Of a stretch of 52,424 nt of DNA, positions 8,503-17,268 are shown in pieces. This DNA comes from Candidatus Poribacteria bacterium (GTDB taxonomy: Bacteria > Poribacteria > WGA-4E > UBA9662). A program made the position numbers and the translations under genes. The notes beneath the pieces were generated by a model. It searched no databases and was not told where the DNA came from. It worked only from the letters and a program-made list of their open reading frames with translations. The stretch is taken from the NCBI GenBank assembly GCA_002709695.1, contig PAQF01000022.1:1-52424 (forward strand), written 5' to 3'. Positions within the stretch are counted from its first letter, which is position 1. Each line of letters begins with the position of its first letter.

Positions 8503-10704
8503 ATGCAGTTTGCTTACTTCTGGCAATTGTGGCAGGTAATTTTAGCCTTCGTCATGGTTATCAGCATAACATCATTCGCTTATATCCGGCTTAAAAGTCC
8601 AATTTCCGCTAGAGTGCGAGCAAGTCTTATTTCTCTAAGAATCCTAGCTGCAACAATCCTTCTTATCTGTTTACTAGCACCAGTTGTAGTCCAGAAAATA
8701 GATATCACCCCTCCGAACAACCTACTCATTTTGGCCGATAGATCCACGAGTATGAACATCCAAGACGTATCAAATAACGGTGAGAAAGTCGACCGTATGT
8801 CTACCGTGAACAATTTACTATTCAATCGAGACAGCGATTTCATTAAGCAGCTCAATGACCATTTCGCCACACATATTTACCAGTTCGATCAAAACCTTGA
8901 AAAAACCACTGAAAACACTTCTGAAATCCATGCAGGTACAGGCTTAACTGACATTACCAAATCTATCCAAACTGCCATCAACGAATGGCGAGGACAAGCA
9001 ATATCTGGCATTGTATTAATTACCGATGGAGGACACAATACGTCAAAATTTGACACGACCCCACTTGTGGCTCTAAAGGTACCAATTTACTCAATTGGCA
9101 TTGGTGACCCCAACCCACAGAATGATCTGGGAATCGCTAAAATCGAAGTTGAACCCATAAACTACCTTGATCATGAAACAACAATCAAGGTAATTATACG
9201 TAACAATGGTTACACAGGAACAAAAATACGCCTGAAACTTAAGCAAAATGACCGTATTATAAGGACAGAAACAATCACTTTGGCGAATCAAAAAGATCAA
9301 ATTGTTACCTTCACTATTATTCCCAAAGAGGAAGGAACTCTTCAATATCTTGTTTCACTACCAATACTCGAAGATGAGATAACAACCAGCAACAACCAGA
9401 AAAAATTCACCCTCAAAATTGTCCGATCAAAACTCCGTGTCCTCTACATCGATGGCCTTCCTCGCTGGGATTACACTTTCCTAAAACGCATATTGGAAAA
9501 AGATCCAAACATAGAAGCAAACTGCCTAATTTTATCACTGGCAAACAGAAACTTACGAATCCAACCAAAGTTCCCACAAAGCGAAGCAGAATTAGTTGCT
9601 TATGACGTCCTCATTATTGGTGATATCGAAATAAATAAACTCACTTCAAACCAACAAAAAATAATTAAGAATTTTGTTGGGAAACGAGGTAAATCAATCG
9701 TGTTTTTAGGAGGCAAAAACTCGCTGGGCAGAAGAGGTTTAGGGCAATCACAGATGGCTGATTTGATGCCAATTGTGTCACCTACAACTGGTTGCCGTTC
9801 CTTAGATCAAGATTTCTTACTTCGCTTAACAACACAAGGCAAATCCCATCCCATTATGCAACTCGGAGGCACAAGAGAAATAAACGACGTCATCTGGCAG
9901 AATCTTCCCCCGCTTTCAAGACGAATTTCCGGTTTTCAACTCAGAAGTGGAGCAACAGCACTAGCTGAACTCGACCACCCTACATTAACCGAACCAATCA
10001 TTATTTTTCAACCGTATGGCCTTGGTAAAAGTTTGTTAATCGCAGCTGAAGGCCTATGGAATTGGGGATTTGGAGCATGGAATTTCAGAAAAGATGGGGG
10101 CAATAACTACCCTCGCTTCTGGGGACAAGCAATTCGTTGGTTATCAAGCCAATCCTCGGCTAAACAAATCCATATTATTGCTGATAAAAGCACGTATCTA
10201 ATCGGTGAAGAAATCAAAGCAACTATTTACACTTATGATAAGATATACCAACCCCTTGACAAAACAAAGCTTAAGCTCGATGTCACACTGCCCAACAATA
10301 AAGTTTTCCAGATTCGGGCCGATCAAGATAATTCAATACTTGGTAGACATACAGCGAAATTCGTGATAGACAAAGAAGGCAAATACACACTGGCAGCATC
10401 TGGAACTATTGACGGTGTATCCATCGGAGAAGACAAAGTTATTGTCTTTTCTGAGCAACAAGTTGCTGAATTCGAAAACCCACAACTCAACCACAAACTG
10501 CTAACATCACTGGCAGACCAAACGAATGGTATATACTTATCTATCAACAAAGCAAGATCATTACCAGATCAAATTGTGGATCAGAGGAAACCAGTCTTTG
10601 CCACCGAAGAAAAAGATCTCTGGGATAATCCAATTATATTAATTCTTGCCGCAGGATTACTCGGATCCGAGTGGTTTTTGCGCAAACGGAAAGGATTAGT
10701 CTAA
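8503..10704 (+). CDS. Large membrane protein with von Willebrand A domain and GATase1-like domain
   Basis: The 733 aa protein has two N-terminal TM helices (about 8-28 and 43-63) and one at the very C-terminus (about 709-725), so the bulk faces the periplasm or cytoplasm as one block. After the second TM comes a vWA domain with a complete MIDAS: D79-R-S81-T-S83, a T in GTGLTD, and ITDGGHN. A beta-rich CARDB-like region follows, then a class I glutamine-amidotransferase-like fold (LRVLYIDGLPRWDY, then DVLIIGD and KSIVFLGG), then a beta-sandwich before the last TM. This layout is found in uncharacterised membrane proteins of Planctomycetes and relatives; the function is unknown, and no MoxR ATPase is adjacent. 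Shine-Dalgarno AAGGG at 8492. The gene ends 5 bases from the convergent selenoprotein gene. Confidence 0.85.
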   Translation: MQFAYFWQLWQVILAFVMVISITSFAYIRLKSPISARVRASLISLRILAATILLICLLAPVVVQKIDITPPNNLLILADRSTSMNIQDVSNNGEKVDRMSTVNNLLFNRDSDFIKQLNDHFATHIYQFDQNLEKTTENTSEIHAGTGLTDITKSIQTAINEWRGQAISGIVLITDGGHNTSKFDTTPLVALKVPIYSIGIGDPNPQNDLGIAKIEVEPINYLDHETTIKVIIRNNGYTGTKIRLKLKQNDRIIRTETITLANQKDQIVTFTIIPKEEGTLQYLVSLPILEDEITTSNNQKKFTLKIVRSKLRVLYIDGLPRWDYTFLKRILEKDPNIEANCLILSLANRNLRIQPKFPQSEAELVAYDVLIIGDIEINKLTSNQQKIIKNFVGKRGKSIVFLGGKNSLGRRGLGQSQMADLMPIVSPTTGCRSLDQDFLLRLTTQGKSHPIMQLGGTREINDVIWQNLPPLSRRISGFQLRSGATALAELDHPTLTEPIIIFQPYGLGKSLLIAAEGLWNWGFGAWNFRKDGGNNYPRFWGQAIRWLSSQSSAKQIHIIADKSTYLIGEEIKATIYTYDKIYQPLDKTKLKLDVTLPNNKVFQIRADQDNSILGRHTAKFVIDKEGKYTLAASGTIDGVSIGEDKVIVFSEQQVAEFENPQLNHKLLTSLADQTNGIYLSINKARSLPDQIVDQRKPVFATEEKDLWDNPIILILAAGLLGSEWFLRKRKGLV

Positions 10705-10709
10705 CCAGA

Positions 10710-11075
10710 TTAGCTCTCTGCTGTCATATTCAGAGATCCTTCACTGACCATTTGATACAGCCCTTTATTATACCCAACACAAAATATCTGACCAATTCGC
10801 AAGGTCGGAGCTCGCAAATTACCACCACGACCAAGCAAAGCCATTAGAATTACTGACCTGTCAGTTCGTTCTGGAATAAAAACTTCGATTTTGTTACCCT
10901 TGGCTACGTAGACTCGCAACGCCTCATGGATCAAATCCCATGCAGAATCTCCGTCAATCTTTTCCTTATTTGAGTAACTGTACTGTACAACTTGAAAATT
11001 GTTTACGTCAAGAACCTCTTGCGCTTTCTGGCAGGAAGTTCAAGATCTTCGAAAATAAAACCAGTCGATTATCAT
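10710..11075 (-). CDS. Selenoprotein: ArsC/glutaredoxin-like thioredoxin-fold protein with UxxC motif (in-frame UGA)
   Basis: Read straight through one in-frame TGA (11042-11040), this gene gives 121 residues: MIIDWFYFRRS, Sec12, then TSCQKAQEVL. The UGA sits where the first Cys of a redox CxxC belongs, making U12-T-S-C15 followed by a helix, as in ArsC/Spx and glutaredoxin folds. Downstream come a beta strand (KIEVFIPE) and GNLRAPTLRIGQIFCVG, with the cis-Pro (P90) expected of the fold. The ATG has Shine-Dalgarno AGAGG four bases away. selA ends only 22 bases upstream on the same strand, and a hairpin begins at the UGA (11012-11041). The family recalls the ArsC family (seleno)proteins of annotation pipelines (from memory, not searched). 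It is probably a cytosolic thiol/selenol redox enzyme with unknown substrate. The alternative is a pseudogene or sequencing error. Confidence 0.87.
11012..11041 (-). promoter_or_regulatory. Candidate bacterial SECIS hairpin
   Basis: Starting with the G of the UGA codon, the mRNA can form a 7-bp stem GAACUUC (11041-11035) with GAGGUUC (11018-11012), a single C-A mismatch, then UGC (11033-11031) with GCA (11022-11020), closing an 8-base loop CAGAAAGC. Bacterial SECIS elements sit directly downstream of the UGA inside the coding region and bind SelB. The loop here is closer to the UGA than in E. coli fdhF, so the fit is plausible but not exact. Confidence 0.6.
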
Positions 11076-11097
11076 AAATCCTCTGTGTTCTCCCTTA

Positions 11098-12516
11098 TTA
11101 ATTGATTGACCTTGCAGCCTCGCAAATCCATTCGATTTCACGATCATTAACTGTCCGAAGATCAATCCAAAAGCAACCATCCTTAACTCTGCCAATAACC
11201 GATCGGGGCTGATTACGAAATCGTTCGGCAATTGAATCAGCAGCTAATTGGTCTGATTTCAACACGATAGCAAGACTCGGCAAATTAGCAACAGGTAAAG
11301 AGCCACTACCAATTTGAGCAAGGCTCTTCTCAATACTAACTTGGATTTTTTGCCTAAAAATCTCATCTAACCGTTTTAATAACTGATTGCCTATCTGCTG
11401 AAGTTCATCGAGTCGACGTGTATAACAACGAAGCATCGGCAGTTTCTTATCCAAATTAAGGTCATTGAGATATAATCTCAGCGTAGACTCCAAAACAGCA
11501 ATCGTCAGTTTTCCGACGCGCAAGGCACGCATAATTGGGTTTTCCCGAATTCTCTCGATCATTTCCTCTTTCCCAACGATAATACCAGCTTGGGAACCGC
11601 CTAACAATTTATCTCCACTAAACAAAACGAGATCAACCCCTGCATCAATTCGATCACGCACAATCGGTTCATTTGGCAAGCTGTATTTGGTCAAATCCAT
11701 AAGCGAGCCACTACCTAAATCTTCTACCGTAGGAACGCCATATCGCTGACCGAGTTCGACAATTTCATGAATTGCCGGCATCTCTGTAAACCCAACAATT
11801 TGATAGTTGCTCGGATGAACTTTTAAGAGCAGAGCAGTGTTTTCATTAATTGCTTTTTCGTAATCCTCCAAATTGGTTCGATTCGTTGTACCAACTTCTT
11901 TTAGAACAGTACCGCTGGACTCCATAACATCCGGAATCCTAAATGCCCCTCCAATCTCTACTAATTCTCCTCGTGAAACAATCACTTCTCTATCCCGAGC
12001 AAAAGTATTGAGTACCAAAAAAACTGCTGCGGCATTGTTGTTAACAATTGTTGATGCTTGACATCCAGTAAGTTGCCGCAACAATGGCTCTGTAATTCGG
12101 TCTCGATGCCCTCTTTTACCAGAGGTCAGATCAAATTCTAAGCCAACGTAGTTCTTTGCAGCCTCAACCAAACTTTCACATGCCTCATCACTCAATATTG
12201 ACCTACCCAAATTTGTATGTGTAATTGTACCGGTCACGTTGACAACCGATTGTAAATTCTGGGTCATGATTGATCTAAGTCGAGCCTGAACCATCTCAGC
12301 AATCATTGAGTCATCCGGTATATCCTCTACCCTTGGCGTACATATTATCTGCCGACGAATATCTAAAATAACAGATCGCAAGACTTCTGTTATCAGATTT
12401 CGCGAAAACTCGTTTTGAATAACAAGAAAGGGCTGAGAAGCTAGTAGCTTTTCAATAGAGGGAATACGCCGCAAAGCAGACAACTGAACAGACGTCATTT
12501 CTTTTTTCATCGACAT
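11098..12516 (-). CDS. selA: L-seryl-tRNA(Sec) selenium transferase
   Basis: SelA is the PLP enzyme that turns Ser-tRNA(Sec) into Sec-tRNA(Sec) using selenophosphate. The match to E. coli SelA is obvious along the length: NVTGTITHTNLGRS, IVNNNAAAVF, SRGELVEIGGAFRIPDVM, VGTTNRT, VEDLGSGSL and FSGDKLLGGSQAG with the PLP lysine (K303 here). Length is 472 aa from ATG 12516, or 466 aa from ATG 12498; the open frame itself goes on to 12561. I choose 12516 because a promoter (12526-12555) ends 9 bases before it, giving a near-leaderless mRNA; 12498 remains possible. selB, selD and selC are not in the window. Its downstream partner is the UGA-containing gene. Confidence 0.97.
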   Translation of the reverse strand: MSMKKEMTSVQLSALRRIPSIEKLLASQPFLVIQNEFSRNLITEVLRSVILDIRRQIICTPRVEDIPDDSMIAEMVQARLRSIMTQNLQSVVNVTGTITHTNLGRSILSDEACESLVEAAKNYVGLEFDLTSGKRGHRDRITEPLLRQLTGCQASTIVNNNAAAVFLVLNTFARDREVIVSRGELVEIGGAFRIPDVMESSGTVLKEVGTTNRTNLEDYEKAINENTALLLKVHPSNYQIVGFTEMPAIHEIVELGQRYGVPTVEDLGSGSLMDLTKYSLPNEPIVRDRIDAGVDLVLFSGDKLLGGSQAGIIVGKEEMIERIRENPIMRALRVGKLTIAVLESTLRLYLNDLNLDKKLPMLRCYTRRLDELQQIGNQLLKRLDEIFRQKIQVSIEKSLAQIGSGSLPVANLPSLAIVLKSDQLAADSIAERFRNQPRSVIGRVKDGCFWIDLRTVNDREIEWICEAARSIN

Positions 12517-12525
12517 AATTTCAAG

Positions 12526-12555
12526 AATATACTTGACACCAAGTAAAATCGTCAA
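12526..12555 (-). promoter_or_regulatory. Candidate promoter of selA, abutting the start codon
   Basis: Minus strand -35 TTGACG (12555-12550), 18-base spacer, -10 TATATT (12531-12526), then 9 bases to ATG 12516. The same segment holds an inverted repeat CTTGAC (12532-12537) and GTCAAG (12551-12556), which could be an operator or simply two opposed -35-like hexamers. Confidence 0.5.
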
Positions 12556-12600
12556 GACCAAAAATCAGGTATTAAGCAACTAGGGAGCAATAGATCGAAA

Positions 12601-13707
12601 ATGTTTTCTATCTTACGCATGTTACGACGTTTGCGTCGCCGGGTTCAAAACCGCTATATTCGACGTGTTATGATTACCATAGGTATTGTAATAATTTGTA
12701 TAATGATCAATTCTGGCACCTTTTATCACTTTGAAAAACAAGTCCAAGACATTAACATATGGGATTCGTTCTGGCTTAGTTTTACCACCATCACTACAGT
12801 TGGCTATGGTGATATTTCAGCCAAGACAATCCAAGGCAGACTAGCCACAATGGTCTTACTGTATTTCATTGGATTAGCTTCATTCCCTTACTTAGTCACC
12901 CAGATAGTTGATTTAACTGTAGAAGGGGCTAACGAACGACGACGCGGATTTGCAGACTTACGAGACAGTTTAGGAAAACATATAATCGTAGTTAACTTCC
13001 CAGATGAACTAACCGTAGGTGCTATAATTGACCAATTAGCATCAGACCCATTATGTGCAGATAGAGACATCGTCATTATCGCAGATACTCTCCAAGAACT
13101 GCCGTTTAAGAGAGAAAAAGTTCATTTTATTCACGGATCATCAATACAAATTGATACTCTCTTGCGTGCAAACGTGGAGGAAGCTTACGTTGCTCTCGTT
13201 CTCTCAAGTGCTTCAGACCGTCGATCTTCGGATGCTTTAACAGCAGCAACAGTCTCAATGATTGAACAAGTTAATCCTAAAATCCGTGTAATTGCAGAAT
13301 GCAGTAGTGTCGAACATTTGACGCTTTTTGAACCACTCCGCTGTTCCGCAGTTATCCCAACACAAAATATTGGAGCTAAGTTACTAGCACAAGAAATTCG
13401 AGATCGCGGCCTTGCACCAGCAGTATCAGAATTGCTAACACAAGCAGAAGGCAGCGAACTTTACAGTGAACCAATCGAAGAAATTATTTCACTTAGACCC
13501 ATGACTATGAATGATCTTCAATCTTTTCTAGTCAAGCTTAAGATACAGCTTGTTCTGGTTGGCATCATTCGTAATAACCAACCTTGGATCAACCCAAATG
13601 CAGAACTCAACTTAGAGGGAACAGACCGACTAATTCTTATTAGTCACTCACGTCAAGACTGGGAGTCTATATACAACCAAATTAAACAGGCTGTCCAAAA
13701 TGAATAG
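12601..13707 (+). CDS. Two-TM potassium channel with RCK (TrkA-N/TrkA-C) domains
   Basis: The 368 aa protein has TM1 (about 22-40), a pore helix with selectivity filter TVGYGD at residues 66-71, and TM2 (about 80-105), the layout of MthK/Kch-type K+ channels. A cytoplasmic TrkA-N domain begins at GKHIIVV (about 126), and the last 80 residues fit a TrkA-C domain. The Rossmann glycine motif is not obvious (VVNFPDELTVG), so nucleotide binding may be lost. Four to five arginines at the N-terminus fit the inside-positive rule. Shine-Dalgarno AGGGAG is about 12 bases from the ATG. It is divergent from selA and 40 bases before the rib genes. Confidence 0.93.
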   Translation: MFSILRMLRRLRRRVQNRYIRRVMITIGIVIICIMINSGTFYHFEKQVQDINIWDSFWLSFTTITTVGYGDISAKTIQGRLATMVLLYFIGLASFPYLVTQIVDLTVEGANERRRGFADLRDSLGKHIIVVNFPDELTVGAIIDQLASDPLCADRDIVIIADTLQELPFKREKVHFIHGSSIQIDTLLRANVEEAYVALVLSSASDRRSSDALTAATVSMIEQVNPKIRVIAECSSVEHLTLFEPLRCSAVIPTQNIGAKLLAQEIRDRGLAPAVSELLTQAEGSELYSEPIEEIISLRPMTMNDLQSFLVKLKIQLVLVGIIRNNQPWINPNAELNLEGTDRLILISHSRQDWESIYNQIKQAVQNE

Positions 13708-13716
13708 AACTCTGTT

Positions 13717-13745
13717 TTGATTCGCAAAATCGGCTATGATATAAT
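13717..13745 (+). promoter_or_regulatory. Candidate promoter of the riboflavin operon
   Basis: TTGATT (13717-13722), 17 bases, TATAAT (13740-13745). The -10 ends 8 bases before ATG 13754, so the mRNA would be nearly leaderless. There is no room for an FMN riboswitch between the K+ channel stop (13707) and ribD. Confidence 0.55.
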
Positions 13746-13753
13746 ATGTGGAA

Positions 13754-14860
13754 ATGTTTTTTTCAGAAGTAGACCAGTATTTCATGCGTCGAGCCGTAGG
13801 CTTAGCAGCTAGAGCCAGAGGGAGAACAAGTCCTAATCCTATGGTAGGGGCAATAATCGTCAATTCAAACCGAATTGTTGGTGAAGGTTACCACAAAAAA
13901 GCAGGCACGCCACACGCTGAACCCCAAGCCGTGAACCAAGCAGGAAGCTACACTCATGGTGCTACGATGTATGTAACATTAGAGCCATGCTGCCATTGGG
14001 GAAAGACACCACCATGCACTGACATGATTATCCAATCAGAGATCAACAAAATATTCGTTGCCATCGAAGATCCCAATCCAATAGTAGCAGGAAAAGGTAT
14101 AAAACAAATCCGTCAAGCAGGAATAGAAGTGGAAGTTGGTCTCTGCCACAATGAAGCATATCAATTAAACGAGATCTTCATCAAAAACATGGTAATGAAA
14201 CAACCATTTGTCATCCTGAAAGCAGCAACTAGTCTCGATGGAAAAATCGCGACCGTCACTGGAGAATCCAAATGGATTACCTCATCAGCCGCCCGCCAAA
14301 AAGGGCACCAACTTCGGGGCACAGTTGATGCTATACTCGTTGGAATTGGCACCATACTTGAAGACAACCCATCTTTAACCACACGATTGCCCAATCAAGA
14401 TAGTCAGGATCCAATTAGGATCATTGTTGACTCATTCTGTCGCACACCAACCAAAGCAAAAATCTTCAACACAGAAAGTGATGCAAAGGTCATCGTTGCA
14501 ACAACCCAATTTGCACCTAAGATCAGAATTGAAGAACTTAGGTCTGCAGGTGCAGAGATACTGATTACAAACTCCAATGAAAAGCGGGTTTGCCTTAAAT
14601 CCTTGATGAATCAGTTAATGGAACTTGATATAACCAGTGTCCTCATCGAAGGGGGCAGCGAAATCCACTCCTCTGCATTACACACAGGTATCGTTGACAA
14701 AGTGATATTTTTCATTGCCCCAAAATTAATTGGTGGAAGAAATGCCCCTGGAGCAATCGGAGGTAGTGGCATTGCAAATTTGTCGGAAGCAATTGGTATT
14801 CATAATTGGGAGTTCAAAAAAATCGGCGAAGACCTCCTAGTTGAAGGATACCTTAACTAA
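13754..14860 (+). CDS. ribD: Bifunctional riboflavin deaminase-reductase
   Basis: RibD performs deamination then side-chain reduction of the pyrimidine intermediate in riboflavin synthesis. The N-terminal CDA-type domain has zinc ligands H54 (PHAEP, with catalytic E56), C79 (LEPCC) and C88 (KTPPC). The C-terminal reductase domain begins near TSLDGKIA (about residue 157) and includes VLIEGGSEIHS. Total 368 aa, normal. A GTG two codons upstream (13748) is an alternative start; neither has a Shine-Dalgarno, in keeping with the near-leaderless promoter. It is the first of four rib genes; ribE starts 4 bases after its stop. Confidence 0.97.
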   Translation: MFFSEVDQYFMRRAVGLAARARGRTSPNPMVGAIIVNSNRIVGEGYHKKAGTPHAEPQAVNQAGSYTHGATMYVTLEPCCHWGKTPPCTDMIIQSEINKIFVAIEDPNPIVAGKGIKQIRQAGIEVEVGLCHNEAYQLNEIFIKNMVMKQPFVILKAATSLDGKIATVTGESKWITSSAARQKGHQLRGTVDAILVGIGTILEDNPSLTTRLPNQDSQDPIRIIVDSFCRTPTKAKIFNTESDAKVIVATTQFAPKIRIEELRSAGAEILITNSNEKRVCLKSLMNQLMELDITSVLIEGGSEIHSSALHTGIVDKVIFFIAPKLIGGRNAPGAIGGSGIANLSEAIGIHNWEFKKIGEDLLVEGYLN

Positions 14861-14864
14861 ACCC

Positions 14865-15464
14865 ATGTTTACTGGAATTGTAGAAGAAGTTGGAATAATC
14901 CAACTAATTAATAGATCACCTCAATCTGCAAAAATAGAAATTGAGGCAAAAAAAACCTTAGGAAATAGTAAAATTGGCGACAGTATTGCTGTTAACGGTG
15001 TTTGCCTAACGGTCACAGATCTTGCTTTGGACAGGTTTAGTATGGATATCACCCCCGAAACCTTAAGACTAACAAACTTGGGAAATCTCAAGATTGGCTC
15101 ACCAGTAAACCTAGAAAGATCAGTACGACTCATGGACCGTGTTAGCGGACATCTTGTTCAAGGACACGTTGATGAAGTTGGTAAAATCCTCGACTGGAAA
15201 GACGAAGGCAATTCTTCACTCATGCGCGTGTCAATTTCGCCAAAATCAATGCCATACGTTGTTTATAAAGGTTCAATCACCGTTGATGGTGTCAGCTTAA
15301 CGATTGCCAACTTGTTAGACGATTCTTTTGAGATATCGCTGATACCCCATACAAAAGCAGTAACCACAATGGGACATAAACAAATAGAGGACCAAGTTAA
15401 CATTGAAGTAGATCTTATTGGCCGCTACGTTGAACGGCTGTTAACTTATCAACAAAAAAACTAA
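14865..15464 (+). CDS. ribE: Riboflavin synthase alpha chain
   Basis: This enzyme dismutates two 6,7-dimethyl-8-ribityllumazines to riboflavin. The 199 aa protein has the duplicated lumazine-binding fold: MFTGIVEEVG at the start, GDSIAVNGVCLTV and GHLVQGHVDEVG in repeat 1 to 2, and KGSITVDGVSLTI in repeat 2. I begin at ATG 14865 because MFTGI is the invariant start of the family; the open frame begins earlier inside ribD. It sits 4 bases after ribD and 40 bases before ribBA. Confidence 0.97.
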   Translation: MFTGIVEEVGIIQLINRSPQSAKIEIEAKKTLGNSKIGDSIAVNGVCLTVTDLALDRFSMDITPETLRLTNLGNLKIGSPVNLERSVRLMDRVSGHLVQGHVDEVGKILDWKDEGNSSLMRVSISPKSMPYVVYKGSITVDGVSLTIANLLDDSFEISLIPHTKAVTTMGHKQIEDQVNIEVDLIGRYVERLLTYQQKN

Positions 15465-15504
15465 CCAAATATACTGGGGATGAAGCTCCGAAAAACACAA
15501 GGCA

Positions 15505-16758
15505 ATGAACGAATTTAACACTATTTCAGAAGCAATTGACGCCATCCAAAACGGTGAGATTATAGTTGTTGTCGACGATCCTGACCGTGAAAATGAGGGA
15601 GACCTAGTGATGGCAGCTGAAAAAGTTACATCAGAAACCATAAATTTCATGTTAAAGAATGGCCGGGGAATGATTTGCTTACCCGCAACAACGGATAGAC
15701 TCTCAGAACTACATTTGCCATTAATGGTCAACCAAAATAACGAAACTATGCGTACAGCCTTTTCAGTCACGATAGACGCTAAAGGCGTTAAAACAGGTAT
15801 ATCGGCTTATGAACGAGCAATGACAATAAGACGATTTATTGAACCGGACGCAACCGCAACCGACTTCATGCGGCCCGGTCATATATTTCCGCTTCAAGCA
15901 ACCGAAGGCGGAGTTCTAAGACGTGCGGGTCACACGGAAGCTGCTGTTGACCTTGCCGAACTCGCAGGCTTATACCCTGCAGGAGTTATCTGTGAAATTT
16001 TAAATGATGACGGCACAATGGCACGGACTCCAGAACTCCTTGATTTTGCTTCTTTCCATAAACTCAAAATTGTTAACATTGCTGACTTAATTGCGTATCG
16101 GCTCCAAAATGAATCACTCGTCAAACGCGTTGCTGAGGCTAGCTTACCAACCCAAAATGGCAATTTCAGGCTTTACACTTATAACAGCATAAACGATGAA
16201 AAAACACATATTGCATTAGTTAAAGGACAAATCACCTCGGAAGAACCAACTTTAGTTCGAGTACACTCACAATGCCTAACAGGCGATATTTTTGGCTCCC
16301 TACGTTGTGATTGTGGCCAACAACTAGAATATGCAATGCAAGCCATCGAGGAATCAGGCTGTGGCGTAATACTTTACATGCGCCAAGAAGGTCGTGGCAT
16401 GGGACTTGACAATAAGATACGTGCCTACCAACTCCAAGATATGGAAGGACTCGATACGGTTGAAGCTAATGAAAAACTTGGCTTCCCACCAGATCTCAGA
16501 GATTATGGAATCGGAGCTCAAATATTATCAGACCTTGGCGTTAGTAAAATGTCTCTAATGACAAATAATCCTCGCAAGATCAGTGGCCTGGATGGGTATA
16601 ATCTTGAAGTGGTCGCACGCATACCAATCGAGGTCCCTGCCCAACAATTCAACTGTCGATACCTTGAAACAAAACGATCGAAGCTAGGTCACCTAATTCT
16701 CCAAGAAATGGACAATCAACAAACAAAGGACACAGAAAAGCATGCCGAAATTTTATGA
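15505..16758 (+). CDS. ribBA: Bifunctional DHBP synthase / GTP cyclohydrolase II
   Basis: RibBA makes both precursors of riboflavin: DHBP from ribulose-5-phosphate, and the pyrimidine from GTP. The N-terminal half has the RibB acidic loop [16 protein letters not shown] (about 24-39) and [13 protein letters not shown]. The C-terminal half has the GTP cyclohydrolase II zinc site [15 protein letters not shown] and the RQEGRGMGL motif. The 417 aa length is normal, and both sites look complete. It ends 17 bases inside ribH, a coupling overlap. Confidence 0.97.
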   Translation: MNEFNTISEAIDAIQNGEIIVVVDDPDRENEGDLVMAAEKVTSETINFMLKNGRGMICLPATTDRLSELHLPLMVNQNNETMRTAFSVTIDAKGVKTGISAYERAMTIRRFIEPDATATDFMRPGHIFPLQATEGGVLRRAGHTEAAVDLAELAGLYPAGVICEILNDDGTMARTPELLDFASFHKLKIVNIADLIAYRLQNESLVKRVAEASLPTQNGNFRLYTYNSINDEKTHIALVKGQITSEEPTLVRVHSQCLTGDIFGSLRCDCGQQLEYAMQAIEESGCGVILYMRQEGRGMGLDNKIRAYQLQDMEGLDTVEANEKLGFPPDLRDYGIGAQILSDLGVSKMSLMTNNPRKISGLDGYNLEVVARIPIEVPAQQFNCRYLETKRSKLGHLILQEMDNQQTKDTEKHAEIL

Positions 16759-17215
16759 AGGAAATCTAATTGGCAGTGGGCTGGAATTTGCAATCCTTGT
16801 CAGTCGATTTAACAGTTTCATCACCGAAAAATTGCTTGAAGGGGCGCTTGATACACTCAAACTCCATGGTGTGGCTTTGGATGATGTTTCTGTGTTTCGC
16901 ACACCGGGTTCGTATGAAATCCCTGCTACAGCTAAGCGCCTCGCAGATACAGGTAAATTCAATGCTATCATCTGTCTTGGCGCTGTAATCCGAGGAGAAA
17001 CACCTCACTTCGACTATGTTGCAGGTGAGAGTGCATCTGGCATTTCACAAGTTTCGTATGCAACTGGAATCCCAACAATTTTTGGGGTTATCACCACTGA
17101 CACCGTGAACCAAGCAATTGAACGTGCAGGAATAAAAACAGGAAATAAAGGCTCTGAAGCCGCAACAGCGGCGATCGAAGTAATTAATTTGTACAAACAA
17201 ATCGATCAGCTATAA
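16742..17215 (+). CDS. ribH: 6,7-Dimethyl-8-ribityllumazine synthase
   Basis: RibH condenses DHBP with the pyrimidine amine to lumazine, and usually forms icosahedral or pentameric assemblies. The 157 aa protein shows [20 protein letters not shown], the substrate loop [10 protein letters not shown], and [15 protein letters not shown] with the catalytic His in the RGETxHF motif. The ATG overlaps the ribBA 3' end by 17 bases. It closes the rib operon; 53 bases separate it from hisH. Confidence 0.97.
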   Translation: MPKFYEGNLIGSGLEFAILVSRFNSFITEKLLEGALDTLKLHGVALDDVSVFRTPGSYEIPATAKRLADTGKFNAIICLGAVIRGETPHFDYVAGESASGISQVSYATGIPTIFGVITTDTVNQAIERAGIKTGNKGSEAATAAIEVINLYKQIDQL

Positions 17216-17268
17216 ACTATCATCCAAAACCGATCAAAAAAGAACGGTGTTAACCTCAAATAAACATC

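Noticed and set aside
11040-11231. 63-codon minus-strand frame ending at the TGA, starting inside selA
   Set aside because: Its start lies in selA coding sequence in another frame. Only its last 11 residues are real, as the N-terminus of the selenoprotein starting at 11075.
13708-13753. FMN riboswitch before ribD
   Set aside because: The gap is too short for an RFN element and holds a promoter instead.
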